From positions 214,201 to 278,200 of the forward strand of contig JAGTXO010000049.1 of assembly GCA_019448385.1 (NCBI GenBank): 64,000 nt of DNA. The letters run 5' to 3'. The position numbers and the translations under genes were made by a program. The notes beneath the pieces were generated by a model, which saw only the letters and a list, made by a program, of their open reading frames with translations, ran no database searches and was not told the DNA's origin. The stretch is from Diacronema lutheri (Eukaryota > Haptophyta > Pavlovophyceae > Pavlovales > Pavlovaceae). Positions 9,890 to 19,900 of the stretch are shown piece after piece. Positions within the stretch are counted from its first letter, which is position 1; every line of letters starts with the position of its first letter.

Positions 9890-12591
9890 TCAGCGCATGG
9901 CCATGCGAGGGAACGTGGGAAGAGCGCGCTTCCCCTTCCGCTTCTGGGGCGAGTTCGTTTGGCGCAGCGCCTCCTGAATGCGGTGCATCGACACCCCGTC
10001 GATCTTGCCCTTGGCGTAGAGCGCTTTCACCTGCTGCAGGTCCACCTCGCCGTCGTCGTCCACGCCGTCGTCGTCCTCGGCTGCCATCATCGCGAGTTCC
10101 GCGCTGACGGCTGGCGAGTTGACGCCCGCCTTGCCCAGCGCGGCAACGTGCTCGGCGATCATTGTCTCGCTCTCGAGCTGGGCGTAGCACGAGCCAGCCA
10201 TCGAGAAGAAGTAGTCGCTTTGCGGGAAGTCGGCCGCATCGTACCCGAAGGGGTTGGAGAGCACGGCTGTGCGCGCACGCGCCGAGAAGGGGGTCGGGGC
10301 GTGAGTGTGTTAAAGTCGGGGTCGGGGTCGCATGCAGGGGGTCAAAGTCAAGGGGGGGGGGGGGGGGGGGGGGGGGGGAGGAGGAGGAGGGAGGGCGCCC
10401 CAGAGGAGGGGGTGCGGGGCGGGACAGGCGCGCGCTGCGCGGCGGTGGCGACAACTGCATCGCGCGCTGCGCGGCGGTGACGACAACTGCATCGCTCGAT
10501 GGACGCGGCGGTGGCGACGACTGCATCGCTCGATGGACGCGGAGCTCTGCGCGCGCACTGTGCAAGTCGAGGCACGCCTGGGTTGGCGGCGCGGCGGACG
10601 AGGCAGGTCGCGCGGTGCGAGCGGGTACGCGTGCGTGTTGAGTGCGTGTGAGTGCGAACGGGTACGCGTGCGTGTTGAGTGCGTGTGAGTGCGAGCGGGT
10701 ACGCGTGCGTGTTGAGTGCGTGTGAGTGCGAGCGGGTACGCGTGCGTGTTGAGTGCGTGTGAGTGCGAGCGGGTACGCGTGCGTGTTGAGTGCGTGTGAG
10801 TGCGAGCGGGTACGCGTGCGTGTTGAGTGCGTGTGAGTGCGAGCGGGTACGCGTGCGTGTTGAGTGCGTGTGAGTGCGAGCGGGTACGCGTGCGTGTTGA
10901 GTGCGTGTGAGTGCGAACGGGTTGAGTGCGTGTGAGTGCGAGCGGGTACGCGTGCGTGTTGAGTGCGTGTGAGTGCGAGCGGGTACGCGTGCGTGTTGAG
11001 TGCGTGTGAGTGCGAACGGGTACGCGTGCGTGTTGAGTGCGTGTGAGTGCGAACGGGTTGAGTGCGTGTGAGTGCGAACGGGTTGAGTGCGTGTGAGTGC
11101 GAACGGGTACGCGTGCGTGTTGAGTGCGTGTGAGTGCGAACGGGTACGCGTGCGTGTTGAGTGCGGCGCACAGCGCAGCCGCGGCGGGGATGGCGCGCGC
11201 GCATGCGAGCGCATCGGTACCTGATAGAAGATGGACCACAGACACACGCGCACAGTCTGGCAGATGATTCGCACCCAGTCGCCCTCGTCGTGCGAGATGA
11301 CGACCTGGCAGGCACGACGGACGGGCGGACGGGCGGACGGGCGGAAGAGCGCGCAGGGGCCGCAGGCGGGCGGCAGGCGGGCAGCACGATCAGCTGTGGC
11401 GCGCGATAACGACGGGCGCATTCGCTCGGCCGGGCGGTGTGCGCTCAGCCCATCCTGCGCCTGGCTGCGTGAGCGCGGCCAGCCGCGCGGCTGGCAGCGC
11501 GGCCGGCTGTGGGCGCTTCCGCGGACGCACGTCGAGCGCGGCGTCGAGCGCGATCACGAGCATCGTCGCCTTGACGATCAGCGTGATGAAGGCGGTGTAC
11601 GGCAGCGGGATCTGCACACCCACGTACCTATACGCGTGCTCGCCCGAGCACGACTCGCCGCGGCGTCACGCCGTGGCAGCGCGCCGCGGCGAGTCGCACG
11701 GGCGCGGCGCGGCGGCGGAGGCGGCGCGGCGCGCAGACGGGCGTGCGCGCACATGTGGCAGTCGGCGATCATACCGCGCAGCCGGAAGATCTGCTCGAGG
11801 AGCAGCTTGCGCTCTGTCTCGCTTTGCACGCTCGCCGTCTTGGAGAACTTGTCCATGTGGAAATGCCTGAGCAGCCAGCCGGCAACCGCCTGCGCCTTGC
11901 GCGGCAGCGCATCGAGGACAAACCGCTCCTCGCGCGTGAGCATCGCCGCGTCGACGTAGATCTGCAGGTCGTCCTCGCGCCGCGCCTCGGCGAACATGAG
12001 CGAGAAGGCGAGCAGGATGTACCGCAGCGTGCGCTTGCGCATCGCGCGCGAATGCGAATCCGTGCCCGCCCAGACGTGCCCCGCGAGGGTGCACAAATTA
12101 CTCGCCGCGCCGTACACGTTGCCGACGGCGTTGAGACGCAGGGTGGACCAGCGCTGCAGCACGAGCGAGATGAAGGCCGCGAGGAAGAAGGTGGCGAGAG
12201 CCTGCATCGCGAAGAGCACAGGCGCGAGCGCCTCCTCCTGCTGCACCGCGATCTCGACGCCGCCGTGCAACAGGCGCGCGTGCAGCATCCTGCGGCCGGG
12301 CCGGGCGGCGCGGGCAGGTGAGTGAACCGCAGGTTGGTGTGGAGGGCAAGCCGCAGAAACAAGGCACGCCGCGCGCGACACCTGCCCGCCGCGCTCCGAG
12401 AAGGAAACGAGCGTCTTCTCCTCGCCGCCCAGGCAGCCGCGTGTCCGGTCAAAGCACAGGCCGCCAGAGTTGCCCGTCATGCCAACATGGAGTTCGCTCA
12501 CGGGGGGTTTCGCCGCCTTGACCGTATCGCTGAGCATGATGTGTTCGACCGTCAAATGCGACGTTGCGTCGGCCTCCGGCGTGCTCGCCAT
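9890..12591 (-). CDS. Bestrophin-like anion channel, multi-exon
   Basis: Bestrophins are membrane anion channels; algal relatives pass bicarbonate or chloride. Recognisable pieces in order on the minus strand: WSTLRLNAVGNVYGAASNLC and RYILLAFSLMFAEARRE (exon to 11753), YVGVQIPLPYTAFITLIVKA (11627-11531), DWVRIICQTVRVCLWSIFYQ (11304-11221), and LSNPFGYDAADFPQSDYFF (10266-9890). The first two introns join with matching phases. The last junction does not match as drawn, so a small exon near the minisatellite is missing. The start at 12591 (MASTPEADATSH) and the region to about 12290 are uncertain and may include another intron. Confidence 0.65.
10352..10378. repeat. Poly-G run (poly-C on the coding strand)
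   Basis: The run lies within the bestrophin-like intron, about 90 bases upstream of the 3' splice site at 10267-10269 on the minus strand. Its position fits an expanded pyrimidine tract. Confidence 0.85.
10622..11166. repeat. 37-bp minisatellite inside a bestrophin intron
   Basis: The unit begins GGGTACGCGTGCGTGTTGAG and continues TGCGTGTGAGTGCGARC. About 13 units of 37 bp are interleaved with three 25-bp units lacking TACGCGTGCGTG. Because 37 is not a multiple of three, the array keeps several minus-strand frames open as a Thr/His/Arg/Ser-rich artefact. It lies between the exons ending at 11221 and starting at 10266, so it is intronic. Confidence 0.95.
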
Positions 12592-12730
12592 CCCGTTCAC
12601 GCGTACACGTGCGCGTACGCAATCTTGCGCGCAAAGCGGGAATGCACCCCTAGTTTGCAGGTTTGACCAATTTTCAGTCACGGGCGTTGTCCGTTCTCCG
12701 AGGTGACCCGTAGTGAAGGCAAAAAGAATA

Positions 12731-13544
12731 GAGGGCGTGCGCAAAACACAAAGGCCTTTTCGTCTCGGGCTTTTTCGTGGGCTTTTTCAAAAATGATCTG
12801 AGTTCCCTGTATTGGTCTTTTCGGGCGTGCGCATTTCAGGAAGACCGATATCGGCCTTTGTTGTGGGTATCTCGCGATGGTGTCGATCACGGTGCGCACA
12901 GCTTTTGAGACGAAGCGCGCACGGATGCGTTGCTCGTTCTGGTCGGTGGCTATGCTGGCCGCGGCGACGTGTGACCTCTGGCAAGAATCCCAGGTCTGGA
13001 GCACGCGAGGGCGCAGCGGCGGGCACGCACATCGGCGGCGCGTACGCACGGCGCGCGCGTGGTGGAGCGCGCATAGCGGCTTACTCGCGCCTTGGGGTAG
13101 GCCTTCCACGCCCTCTCCCCATTGCTTAACCACGTCCCGAGCGTGCTCAAGGAAGGCGGCTTCACGCCGTGCTCTCCGAACCGATCGTCTTGCTCGAGGA
13201 GCGCGTGGATCTCGCCCAGCTTAACAGTCTTCTGATTCGCCATGATCGCCTCGGGGAGGTCGTTGGCGAGGAACGACGCGAAGACGAGCTCGACGACGGC
13301 GGGTGTAGCCGAGGCCCAGTTGAGCTGCTTGAGCACGCCGGGCTTTGCCATGCGGGGCGCTGCTCACCGGTCGTCCAGGCGAAAATAGGCCGTTATCGTG
13401 ATCGGCTTTTCATCCCAAAGGCCGGGAAGGAAGGCCGGTATCGGTCTTGGCATTTCCTCTCCGTTACGACCCGCCGAGCGCCTCTTTTGAATAAGAACGA
13501 GAAAAAAGCCGCAAAGCCCGTTTCGGCGTTTTGCGCACGCCCTC
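12731..13544. mobile_element. 814-bp DNA transposon with 17-bp inverted ends, TA-flanked
   Basis: Both ends carry GAGGGCGTGCGCAAAAC as an exact inverted repeat (12731-12747 and 13528-13544). TA lies immediately outside on both sides (12729-12730, 13545-13546), the target duplication used by Tc1/mariner/IS630-type elements. The interior is less GC-rich than the surrounding genes and has further imperfect inverted homology (CCGATAYCGGCCTT near both ends). It sits between the bestrophin-like and TPR genes. It is probably non-autonomous, since its only frame is 133 aa. Confidence 0.75.
12950..13351 (-). CDS. Small protein inside the TA-flanked element
   Basis: The 133-aa frame starts MAKPGVLKQLNWASATPAVV. 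The first 85 residues look like a real protein (FLANDLPEAIMANQKTVKLG, EIHALLEQDDRFGEHGVKPP, SLSTLGTWLSNG). This part could be a helix-turn-helix DNA-binding domain of a deleted transposase. The remainder is Arg-rich and probably read-through. No catalytic domain is present. Function is inferred only from its location inside the element. Confidence 0.45.
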   Translation of the reverse strand: MAKPGVLKQLNWASATPAVVELVFASFLANDLPEAIMANQKTVKLGEIHALLEQDDRFGEHGVKPPSLSTLGTWLSNGERAWKAYPKARVSRYARSTTRAPCVRAADVRARRCALACSRPGILARGHTSPRPA

Positions 13545-13576
13545 TAATCACCCACTCAGCCACTCTGCCTTTCAAG

Positions 13577-14617
13577 TCACCTTGCGCCGAGCCCGACGGC
13601 AACGGGCGCGTCCAACAGGTCGCGCGCGCGCAGGGCGGGCGCGGCAGACGCCGGGCGCGCGCGCGCGGCCGGCGCGCGCGCGGGCGTCGAACGTTGCGCC
13701 GAGCCTGCCGCGCTCCGGCCGCTCGCGCTGCCGCCCACAAGCGGGGCGGCGAGCCCGCCGCGCGCGGAGGCGGAAGCGCCAAGGAGCGGCCGGCCGGCGC
13801 GCTTTTGCTCGCGCTCGTGCAGCTTGCGCTCAATGTTGCGCCGCGCGCTCGCGTACGCCTGCGCGAGCGTGAGCGTGACCGCGTGGCCCTCGCCGACGTG
13901 CAGCCGCGCGAGCTGCATCGCGCGCTTGTACGAGAGCAGCGCTGCCTCCCAGCGCGCGAGAAACTCCTGCTCGACGCCCATATTGTGGTATGCGATGGCA
14001 AGCACGGACATGCGCTCGGCGAGCGGCGGGAAGGGCTGTGTGCCGTCGAGCGTCGAGCGCGCGTCGTCGAAGAGCTCGTCGTGCAACATCACGAGCGCGG
14101 CCTGCGCGTGCTCGAGCGCGAGCTCGTGGCGGCCGAGCTGCGACTGGATCGCGCAGATGTTGAGGTGCGTGTCCGACGGGTTGTGCGCGTCGCTCAACGT
14201 CGACTCGATCTCGAGCGCCCTCGTGAGGAATTGCAGCGCCGTACGCAGGTGCCCTTGACGGCGGTGTACGCACGCGAGGTTGTTGTACGTGATCGCGCGC
14301 ACGCTGCTACCTGGCTCGGAGATGCCCTCCGCGCGGCGGAGAAGTGCCTTCGCGTCGTCGTATTCGTTCAGCGAGAGCCGCTGCATCGCGAGCGAGTTGC
14401 AGAGGTCCGCTACCGTACGCAGCGCCCGCCGGAGCCTCGGGCTGTCTGCGCGCGCGCCCTTGCCGCGCCGCACGCGCACGGCCTCCTCAAGGCAGTCGAG
14501 CGCCTCCTCGGTGAGGCCGGCGTGCTGCAGCTCCGCCGCCTGCTCCTCAAGCGCCGTCTCCTCCTCGTCGTCGGCCGGCGGCTCGGTGCCGCCCCCAGCC
14601 TGGCGCTCGGCGCGCAT
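13577..14617 (-). CDS. Tetratricopeptide-repeat protein
   Basis: The intact 346-aa frame starts MRAERQAGGG. Residues about 20-265 form helical TPR-type repeats, for example LQHAGLTEEALDCLEEAVRV, ITYNNLACVHRRQGHLRTAL, LNICAIQSQLGRHELALEHA and IAYHNMGVEQEFLARWEAAL. This arrangement resembles kinesin-light-chain or TTC proteins that scaffold complexes, often in cilia. The last 80 residues are Ala/Arg-rich and probably disordered. The partner is unknown. Confidence 0.85.
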   Translation of the reverse strand: MRAERQAGGGTEPPADDEEETALEEQAAELQHAGLTEEALDCLEEAVRVRRGKGARADSPRLRRALRTVADLCNSLAMQRLSLNEYDDAKALLRRAEGISEPGSSVRAITYNNLACVHRRQGHLRTALQFLTRALEIESTLSDAHNPSDTHLNICAIQSQLGRHELALEHAQAALVMLHDELFDDARSTLDGTQPFPPLAERMSVLAIAYHNMGVEQEFLARWEAALLSYKRAMQLARLHVGEGHAVTLTLAQAYASARRNIERKLHEREQKRAGRPLLGASASARGGLAAPLVGGSASGRSAAGSAQRSTPARAPAARARPASAAPALRARDLLDAPVAVGLGAR

Positions 14618-14717
14618 GGTTGAGGAGGTCCAGGTTGGGGCCTCTTTAGTAACCGTTTCTTCCTTCTATCATTCTACGACGCATGGGGGTAGGTCGAGGT
14701 TCGGCAGTTCTGAAGAG

Positions 14718-15221
14718 TCAAGACGATTCCTCGAGCCGGCACGCGAACGTGCCGTGCGTGTTCTCGAGCTGGTTGCGCCACGCGCCCGTCAGCACCGGCT
14801 GGCCATCCGGGCCTTGCGCCAGCGTGCCGTTGTACGTGACGCACAGGTCCTCTGACAGCTTGTCGTACCGCTTGACGAGCTCGACTTTGCCCGTTGGCAC
14901 GTCCCACGCGCCGCGCAGCGTGTAGAAGAGCACGGGCGATCCGGGAACGTCCGCCGCGTCGTCGAAAAAGCCGGCGCCAAACGCCGATGGCGAGGCAGCA
15001 GATCCGGGCGGCGCGTCGGCGGATCCGGGTGGCGCGTTGGCGGGTCCGGGCGGCGCGACGGCCGTGGGCTCGACGAGGGCGAGGGACCACTGGATGGGGT
15101 TCACCGCAATCTCGTGCGCAAGCTCAGGAGCAGGCACGGCCGAGCCGAGCCACAGGCCGCTGACGTGCCGGCGGGTGCTCGCCCCAGCTGCAGCCGGCCC
15201 AGCCGATCCAGACCCCGACAT
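14718..15221 (-). CDS. Small conserved-looking beta-rich protein, unknown
   Basis: The 167-aa frame starts MSGSGSAGPAAAG. After a Gly/Ala/Pro linker with GSADAPPGSA-type repeats, the C-terminal 75 residues look folded and beta-rich: FYTLRGAWDVPTGKVELVKR, YNGTLAQGPDGQPVLTGAWR, NTHGTFACRLEE. The spaced G-W and G-T-F pattern suggests a beta-barrel or sandwich, but no family can be named. It is divergent from the small membrane protein gene, 63 bases away. Confidence 0.6.
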   Translation of the reverse strand: MSGSGSAGPAAAGASTRRHVSGLWLGSAVPAPELAHEIAVNPIQWSLALVEPTAVAPPGPANAPPGSADAPPGSAASPSAFGAGFFDDAADVPGSPVLFYTLRGAWDVPTGKVELVKRYDKLSEDLCVTYNGTLAQGPDGQPVLTGAWRNQLENTHGTFACRLEESS

Positions 15222-15284
15222 GTCTTTGCTTTCGCATTCGCTCGAGAACGGAGGAGCCCGGCCAACCACGCAGCTTGGAAAAAT

Positions 15285-15639
15285 ATGTCGCGCAGGCGCC
15301 TGCTCGCGAGAATCCAGCTCGGCGTCCTCTACGCGGTGGGCATCGGCAGCATTGGCGCGAACGGCTACCTGCTCTACATGCAGCGCACTGGCCAGCTTGG
15401 TAGGGCACGCGCACTCGCCAGCTCGACATGCGGCGCGCGCGTGCGTTCGCCTGACGCGGCGCGCGCCGCGCGGCCCCGCAGAAAGAGTCGACATCCGGCC
15501 GGCGCAAACCGATCTGGCGTACCAGGCGCGCATGAAGCAGTCCCCCGAAGAGCAACTCCGCCTCAAGCTGGCGGCGCGGGGCTTTTCGGTCGAGCACTTG
15601 GACGACTCGCAGCCGCCGGGCGCGACGCCCGGGAGGTAG
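15285..15639 (+). CDS. 90-aa single-pass membrane protein, two exons
   Basis: Exon 1 (15285-15399) encodes MSRRRLLARIQLGVLYAVGI followed by GSIGANGYLLYMQRTGQL. Exon 2 (15482-15639) encodes a charged tail (LAYQARMKQSPEEQLRLKLA). The intron GTAGGG...CCGCAG joins them in phase 1 and the joined frame ends at TAG. The N-terminal arginines followed by one hydrophobic helix suggest a mitochondrial or ER membrane anchor, like many small respiratory assembly factors. That role is inference. Confidence 0.7.
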
Positions 15640-16060
15640 CGCCGCGCGCAAGGCCACGCGGTTGGCCGCCCAAAGCCCCGCGGCGACACGGCACCGTGCG
15701 GCAGCGCACGGACGCCGACATGTGCGCCTGGCCGCACGGTCTTTGGCACGGCCGGAGAGGAACAGCACGCGTCGAATTTGCGCGTGGCCGAAGCGGCGCT
15801 GAACGGGCGCGCACGCGCGCGCACGCGCGCGCACGCGCGCTTCTCCGCGCTTGGGCGCGCTGCACCAGCCAAGCTGTGCCACTGCCGCCGACCGCCGACG
15901 GTACATCGCTGCCCTGTGGCGGCCGCCGCTAGGCTGCGGCGCGGTGGTGCGCGCCGCTGCGCACTACCGCGGCGACCGCCCCCCGCCGGCGTGGGCGGCG
16001 CCTGCTCCGCCAACGGCCGAAGCCGCAGCGCGCTGCTCGCCCACCCGCCGCAACGCGCAC
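15640..16060. other. GC-rich region with no convincing gene
   Basis: Open frames here are short and Arg/Ala-rich on both strands. A GCGCGCAC tandem (about 15806-15840) is present. Part of it may be the 3' region of the tentative minus-strand gene to the right. Confidence 0.4.
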
Positions 16061-16539
16061 CGTTGTGCGTCTCCTTTACGCGCCTGCCAATCGAGAGGCT
16101 CCTCGCGAGGACCTCCCTCCCGGCTCCGAACAGCCGGGACACATGGGCGCCTTCTGCCCGCGCGGCCTCATCCAGCTCCGGCGCCTGCGCACGCGGCCAC
16201 GCCCACGAGTTGGATACGCCTGTGTATCCTTGCGCCCGACAAGGGACCCCCAACGAAAGACGACGGCGTAGTCGATGCGCGGAGCCGCGCCGGCCGCCGC
16301 CACCACCACCACTCGCTCTCGGCCGGCCGCTCGCGCCGCTGCGCCGCGCGCCGCGCCGCGCGCTTGGGCGCACATCGTCTTGACGACGCGCCTCGTCCTC
16401 CCGCGGTCCAAATGCGTGGCGAGGCCGCCCGCGCCCACGTTCTCGGTCGAGTCCCCTCAAAGCGCCCTGCCATCTTCGCGCCCGCCAGCGAGCCCGTGCG
16501 CGCCGGGTCGTGCCGCTCGCACGATGCGCTTCTCGGCGA

Positions 16540-16932
16540 GATGAGCGTGCGGAAGGAAGTCGCCTCGGGACGCGCACGCGCCGCTGCGCGGCGTGCGTCG
16601 GTGTTGCCCTCCTCCTCGGGCGGTATGATTGGGTTGATGCCCGCGGTGGGCAGCGGCGGCCGTGGCGTGCGCGCTCGCGGTGCCGACTCGCGCTTGGCGC
16701 GTATGTCGCGCTGCTGCTCGTAGAAGGCGCTCGGCCTGCATCGGCAAGTAGGAGAGCTACGCAAGCGCGTCCCACGCGCCGGCGCGCGACATGCCCACGG
16801 TGATCGCGCCCCGCACAGGTGCAGGCCGAGGCCGAGGCGGCTCGCCGCACGCAAGCGCTCGTCGTGCGCCGTCGCGCGGCGCTCATCGCGAAACTGATTT
16901 ACGGCTCGGCGGTTAACCGGCTGCGCGCGCAT
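16540..16932 (-). CDS. Tentative multi-exon gene, N-terminal exons
   Basis: Exon 1 (16932-16817) encodes MRAQPVNRRAVNQFRDERRA and on to LGLGLHL. An 81-nt intron (CCT|GTGCGG ... GATGCAG|G) joins in phase to exon 2, which encodes FYEQQRDIRAKRESAPRART and PLPTAGINPIIPPEEEGNTD. A further exon may lie near 16198-16070 (PELDEAARAEGAHVSRLFGA), but I could not fix that junction. Its start codon overlaps the start codon of the plus-strand gene at the CATG of 16930-16933, so one of the two starts may be wrong. Family unknown. Confidence 0.35.
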
Positions 16933-19900
16933 GGAGGCGGACGTGCGCCGCGCGCTCGCGGCACTCACGACGACGGCGGCCAAGCCCGCGAGCATGCAGC
17001 TCGAGGTGAGCCAGCTCCGCCACGACCTCCGCCGCGCCGTCGGGCGGCCGACGACGCGTGGCGCGCAGGTCAGCGCGGGCGCGGCGCTGCGCGAGGCGCT
17101 CGCGCCGGCGGACGAGCTGGCGCGCGGAGACGAGGCGCGATTGCTCATGCACGGCGCGAGCTTCGCGCGCAGCCGGTCGGCCGCCTCCTTCGCCCTCGCG
17201 CGCCAACGGCCGCGCTCCGCCACACCGGTGGAGGACGGCGCCTTCCGGCCGGGCGGCGCCGCGCGCGCGGATGAGGTCGCGCGCACGGCCGCGCTCCGCG
17301 CGCTCACGGCACGGCTACACGTGGGCAACCTGCCGCACACGTGTAGCGCTGCCACGATGCCGCGCATCGCTGACGGCGCCACCCTTCTCGCGCCATCCGC
17401 GTGCCGCGTCCGGCCCGCCTCGGCCGGTGCGGTGCGACCGCTCGCCGCGCGGCCGGCGCGGGCCGCGGCCGAGCGCGTGCGCGCGCTCGCGGCGCAGCGA
17501 GCGGCAGCGGGGCTTGACGATCCGCCGTCGGTGCGCTGGTCGCGGCCCTCGTCCGCGGCGGGCGGCCCGCGCGGCGTTCGCCGCATCGGCACAGGCGACG
17601 CCTTGGACGCGGACGGCTCACCGGACGAGCGCGCGCGCGAGCTCGGCGGCGGCGCGCCGGGCGCGGCCGCCGACGCGCGCGCGCGCTCCTTCGCTGAGGT
17701 GCAGGCGGAGCTACGCGCGGACGGTGGGGCGCGCGGTGGCGCTGTGCGCGCAGAGCCGACACGCGCGGGCGCGCTCGGCGTCGGTGGGCTAACGGCGGGC
17801 TACGTCGACGAGTGCGCGCCGGCCGCGGTGGAGGGCGCGGTGGCGGGCGCGGTGGAGGGCGCGGCGGCGAGCGCGGTGGAGGGCGCGGTGACAGGCGCGG
17901 CGGAGGGCGCGCCCGCGTGGCTGGCGAAGCTCGGCGAGCGGCTCGCGCGGCTGCCTGCCGGCGCAACGCCGCGAGGCGACGCGCGCGAGGGTGCAGACAA
18001 CGCGCAAGGCCGTGGTGATGCGCCCACCCCAGCCGCCGAGCTGCGGGTGGACCTGGCCGTTCTGCGCGCCCTCGACGCTGTGAGCGCCGCTGGCGTGGGC
18101 GAGGCGGCGCGCGCGGACGTCGACGCAGCGATGCGGCGGTGCTGCGAGGCGATCGTTGCCGCGTACGAGCAAGCGCTCGTCGTGGCGAGCGGCGAGGCGC
18201 ACGTGCCCCCGCCCACGCCCTCGCGCTCGCCCTCGCGCGCTGACGGCGGGCGGGCGGATGCGCGCGCGACGGCCGATCTCGCGCCTCGCTCGACCGCGCG
18301 CGCGCGGCGCGAGCGCGACGAGGCGCGGCTGCTGCTCGACGCGCTGCATGCGCGGGTGGACGCGGCGGCGTCGCGCCGCGCGAGCGCCGCGCACGACGAG
18401 CGCGATGCCGCCGAGTTCCGAACCTTCCGTTCCCGTCATTCCGATACGCAGCTGCGTGACGAGGGCATGGCGGAGGGTGCGCGCGCGGCCTCGCTCGCGC
18501 ACGCGCCAGTCGCGCGCCCCTGCTCCGCGCCGAGCGCGCGCACGTCGGCGGGCGGTGGCGCGTGCAGCTGCGCCGAGCGTGCGCCCGCCGTTGCGCCCCG
18601 CCAGCCGAGCGCCGCCCGCGTGCGCGCGCGCGTGTCGGATCGCGTGTCGGATCGCGTGTCGGATCGCGTGTCGGATCGCGTGTCGGATCGCGTGTCGGAT
18701 CGCGCGTCGGATCGCGCGTCGCGTGGCCGCGTGGCGCGCCTTTTGCCGCCGGCGTGCCGCGCCGCAGCCGCGACGACGGCCGCGGCAGCGCTGCGCCGCG
18801 CGCCGTGGGATGAAGAGGCGCCTGCCGCGCCGCGCGCCAGCGCGGCCGCAGCCGCAGGCGCGCGCTCCGCGACCGTCGAGCGTCCGCCGTCAACCGCCCG
18901 GCGCGGTGCGCAGTACGTCGCGGACTGCGTCACGCAGCCGGCGCGCGCTGGCGCCGTGCCGTCGGCCGAGCGGGTGGCGCGCGCGGTCGAGGCGGCCGCG
19001 CTGGCGGAGGGGCGTGTCTCCGACTTTTTGAGCGAGTTCTTTACGTACACGGGCGACAGGTTTGTCGAGCGCGCGGTCGAGGGCACGGCGAGCGCGAGTG
19101 GCGCGAGCGGCCGCCTGTCGTCGACCGAGCTGCTCGACGTGCTGCACGCCACGCCCGGCTCCTTCGCGCGCGAGATGCTCGAAGGCGTGCGGCGCGCGAG
19201 CGTCGCCGTCGCCGCCGCGTCCGCCGCGCTGTGCGGAAGCGATGATGACGATGGCGGCGATGATGGGGCGGCGGTGGAGGGCAGGGCAAAGGAGCCGGCG
19301 GCGGCTGGTGGAGGCCAATTTGTTGCCAGCGGCGGCGGGCTGCGCACGCCGAGCCTCTCCGCCGCGACCGCCTCGCCGCGCTACTCGGCGGCGAGCAGCC
19401 TCGCGCCGCCCACCGCCCCACGCCGCGGCGAGGCGGTGAGCACCAGCACCGCGTACCACACCGGCCACGCCGCTCATCCCGGCGCTACAGGCGCGCGCGA
19501 GGCGCCTCGTGCGCCGTCGGTGCCGCGCGCGCGCCACTCGCCGCCACCCGCGCTGCGTGCGGACGGCGCGGATGGCGAGCCCGGCTGGCCGTCGTGCGGC
19601 GCGTCCGCAGGCGCACGCGCAGGCGGTGCGCAGCCCGGACCACCCACGCGATCGTCCGGACCACCCACGCTATCGCCCGGACCAACCAACCTTAAGCCCT
19701 CCCGCCGCCACGCCCACCGCCTCGACCCGCGCTCCCTCGGCGCGGCAGTGCGCGCGCGCGGCGGCGGCCAAGGCGCGGGCGCGGACGCGGGCGACGTGCC
19801 GTCCGGTGAGGTCACGAGCGGCGGCATGCACGACATCTCGCGCATGGACGTGTCGGTGCAGCGGATGCACCTCCTCGCCATCGCCGCAGCGCGCCTGCCT

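Noticed and set aside
10622-11166. Possible CRISPR array
   Set aside because: Units are directly adjacent without unique spacers, and the DNA is eukaryotic.
10310-11421. Thr/His/Arg/Ser repeat protein on the minus strand
   Set aside because: It is an artefact of the 37-bp minisatellite, which stays open in more than one frame; the bestrophin exons show the region is intronic.
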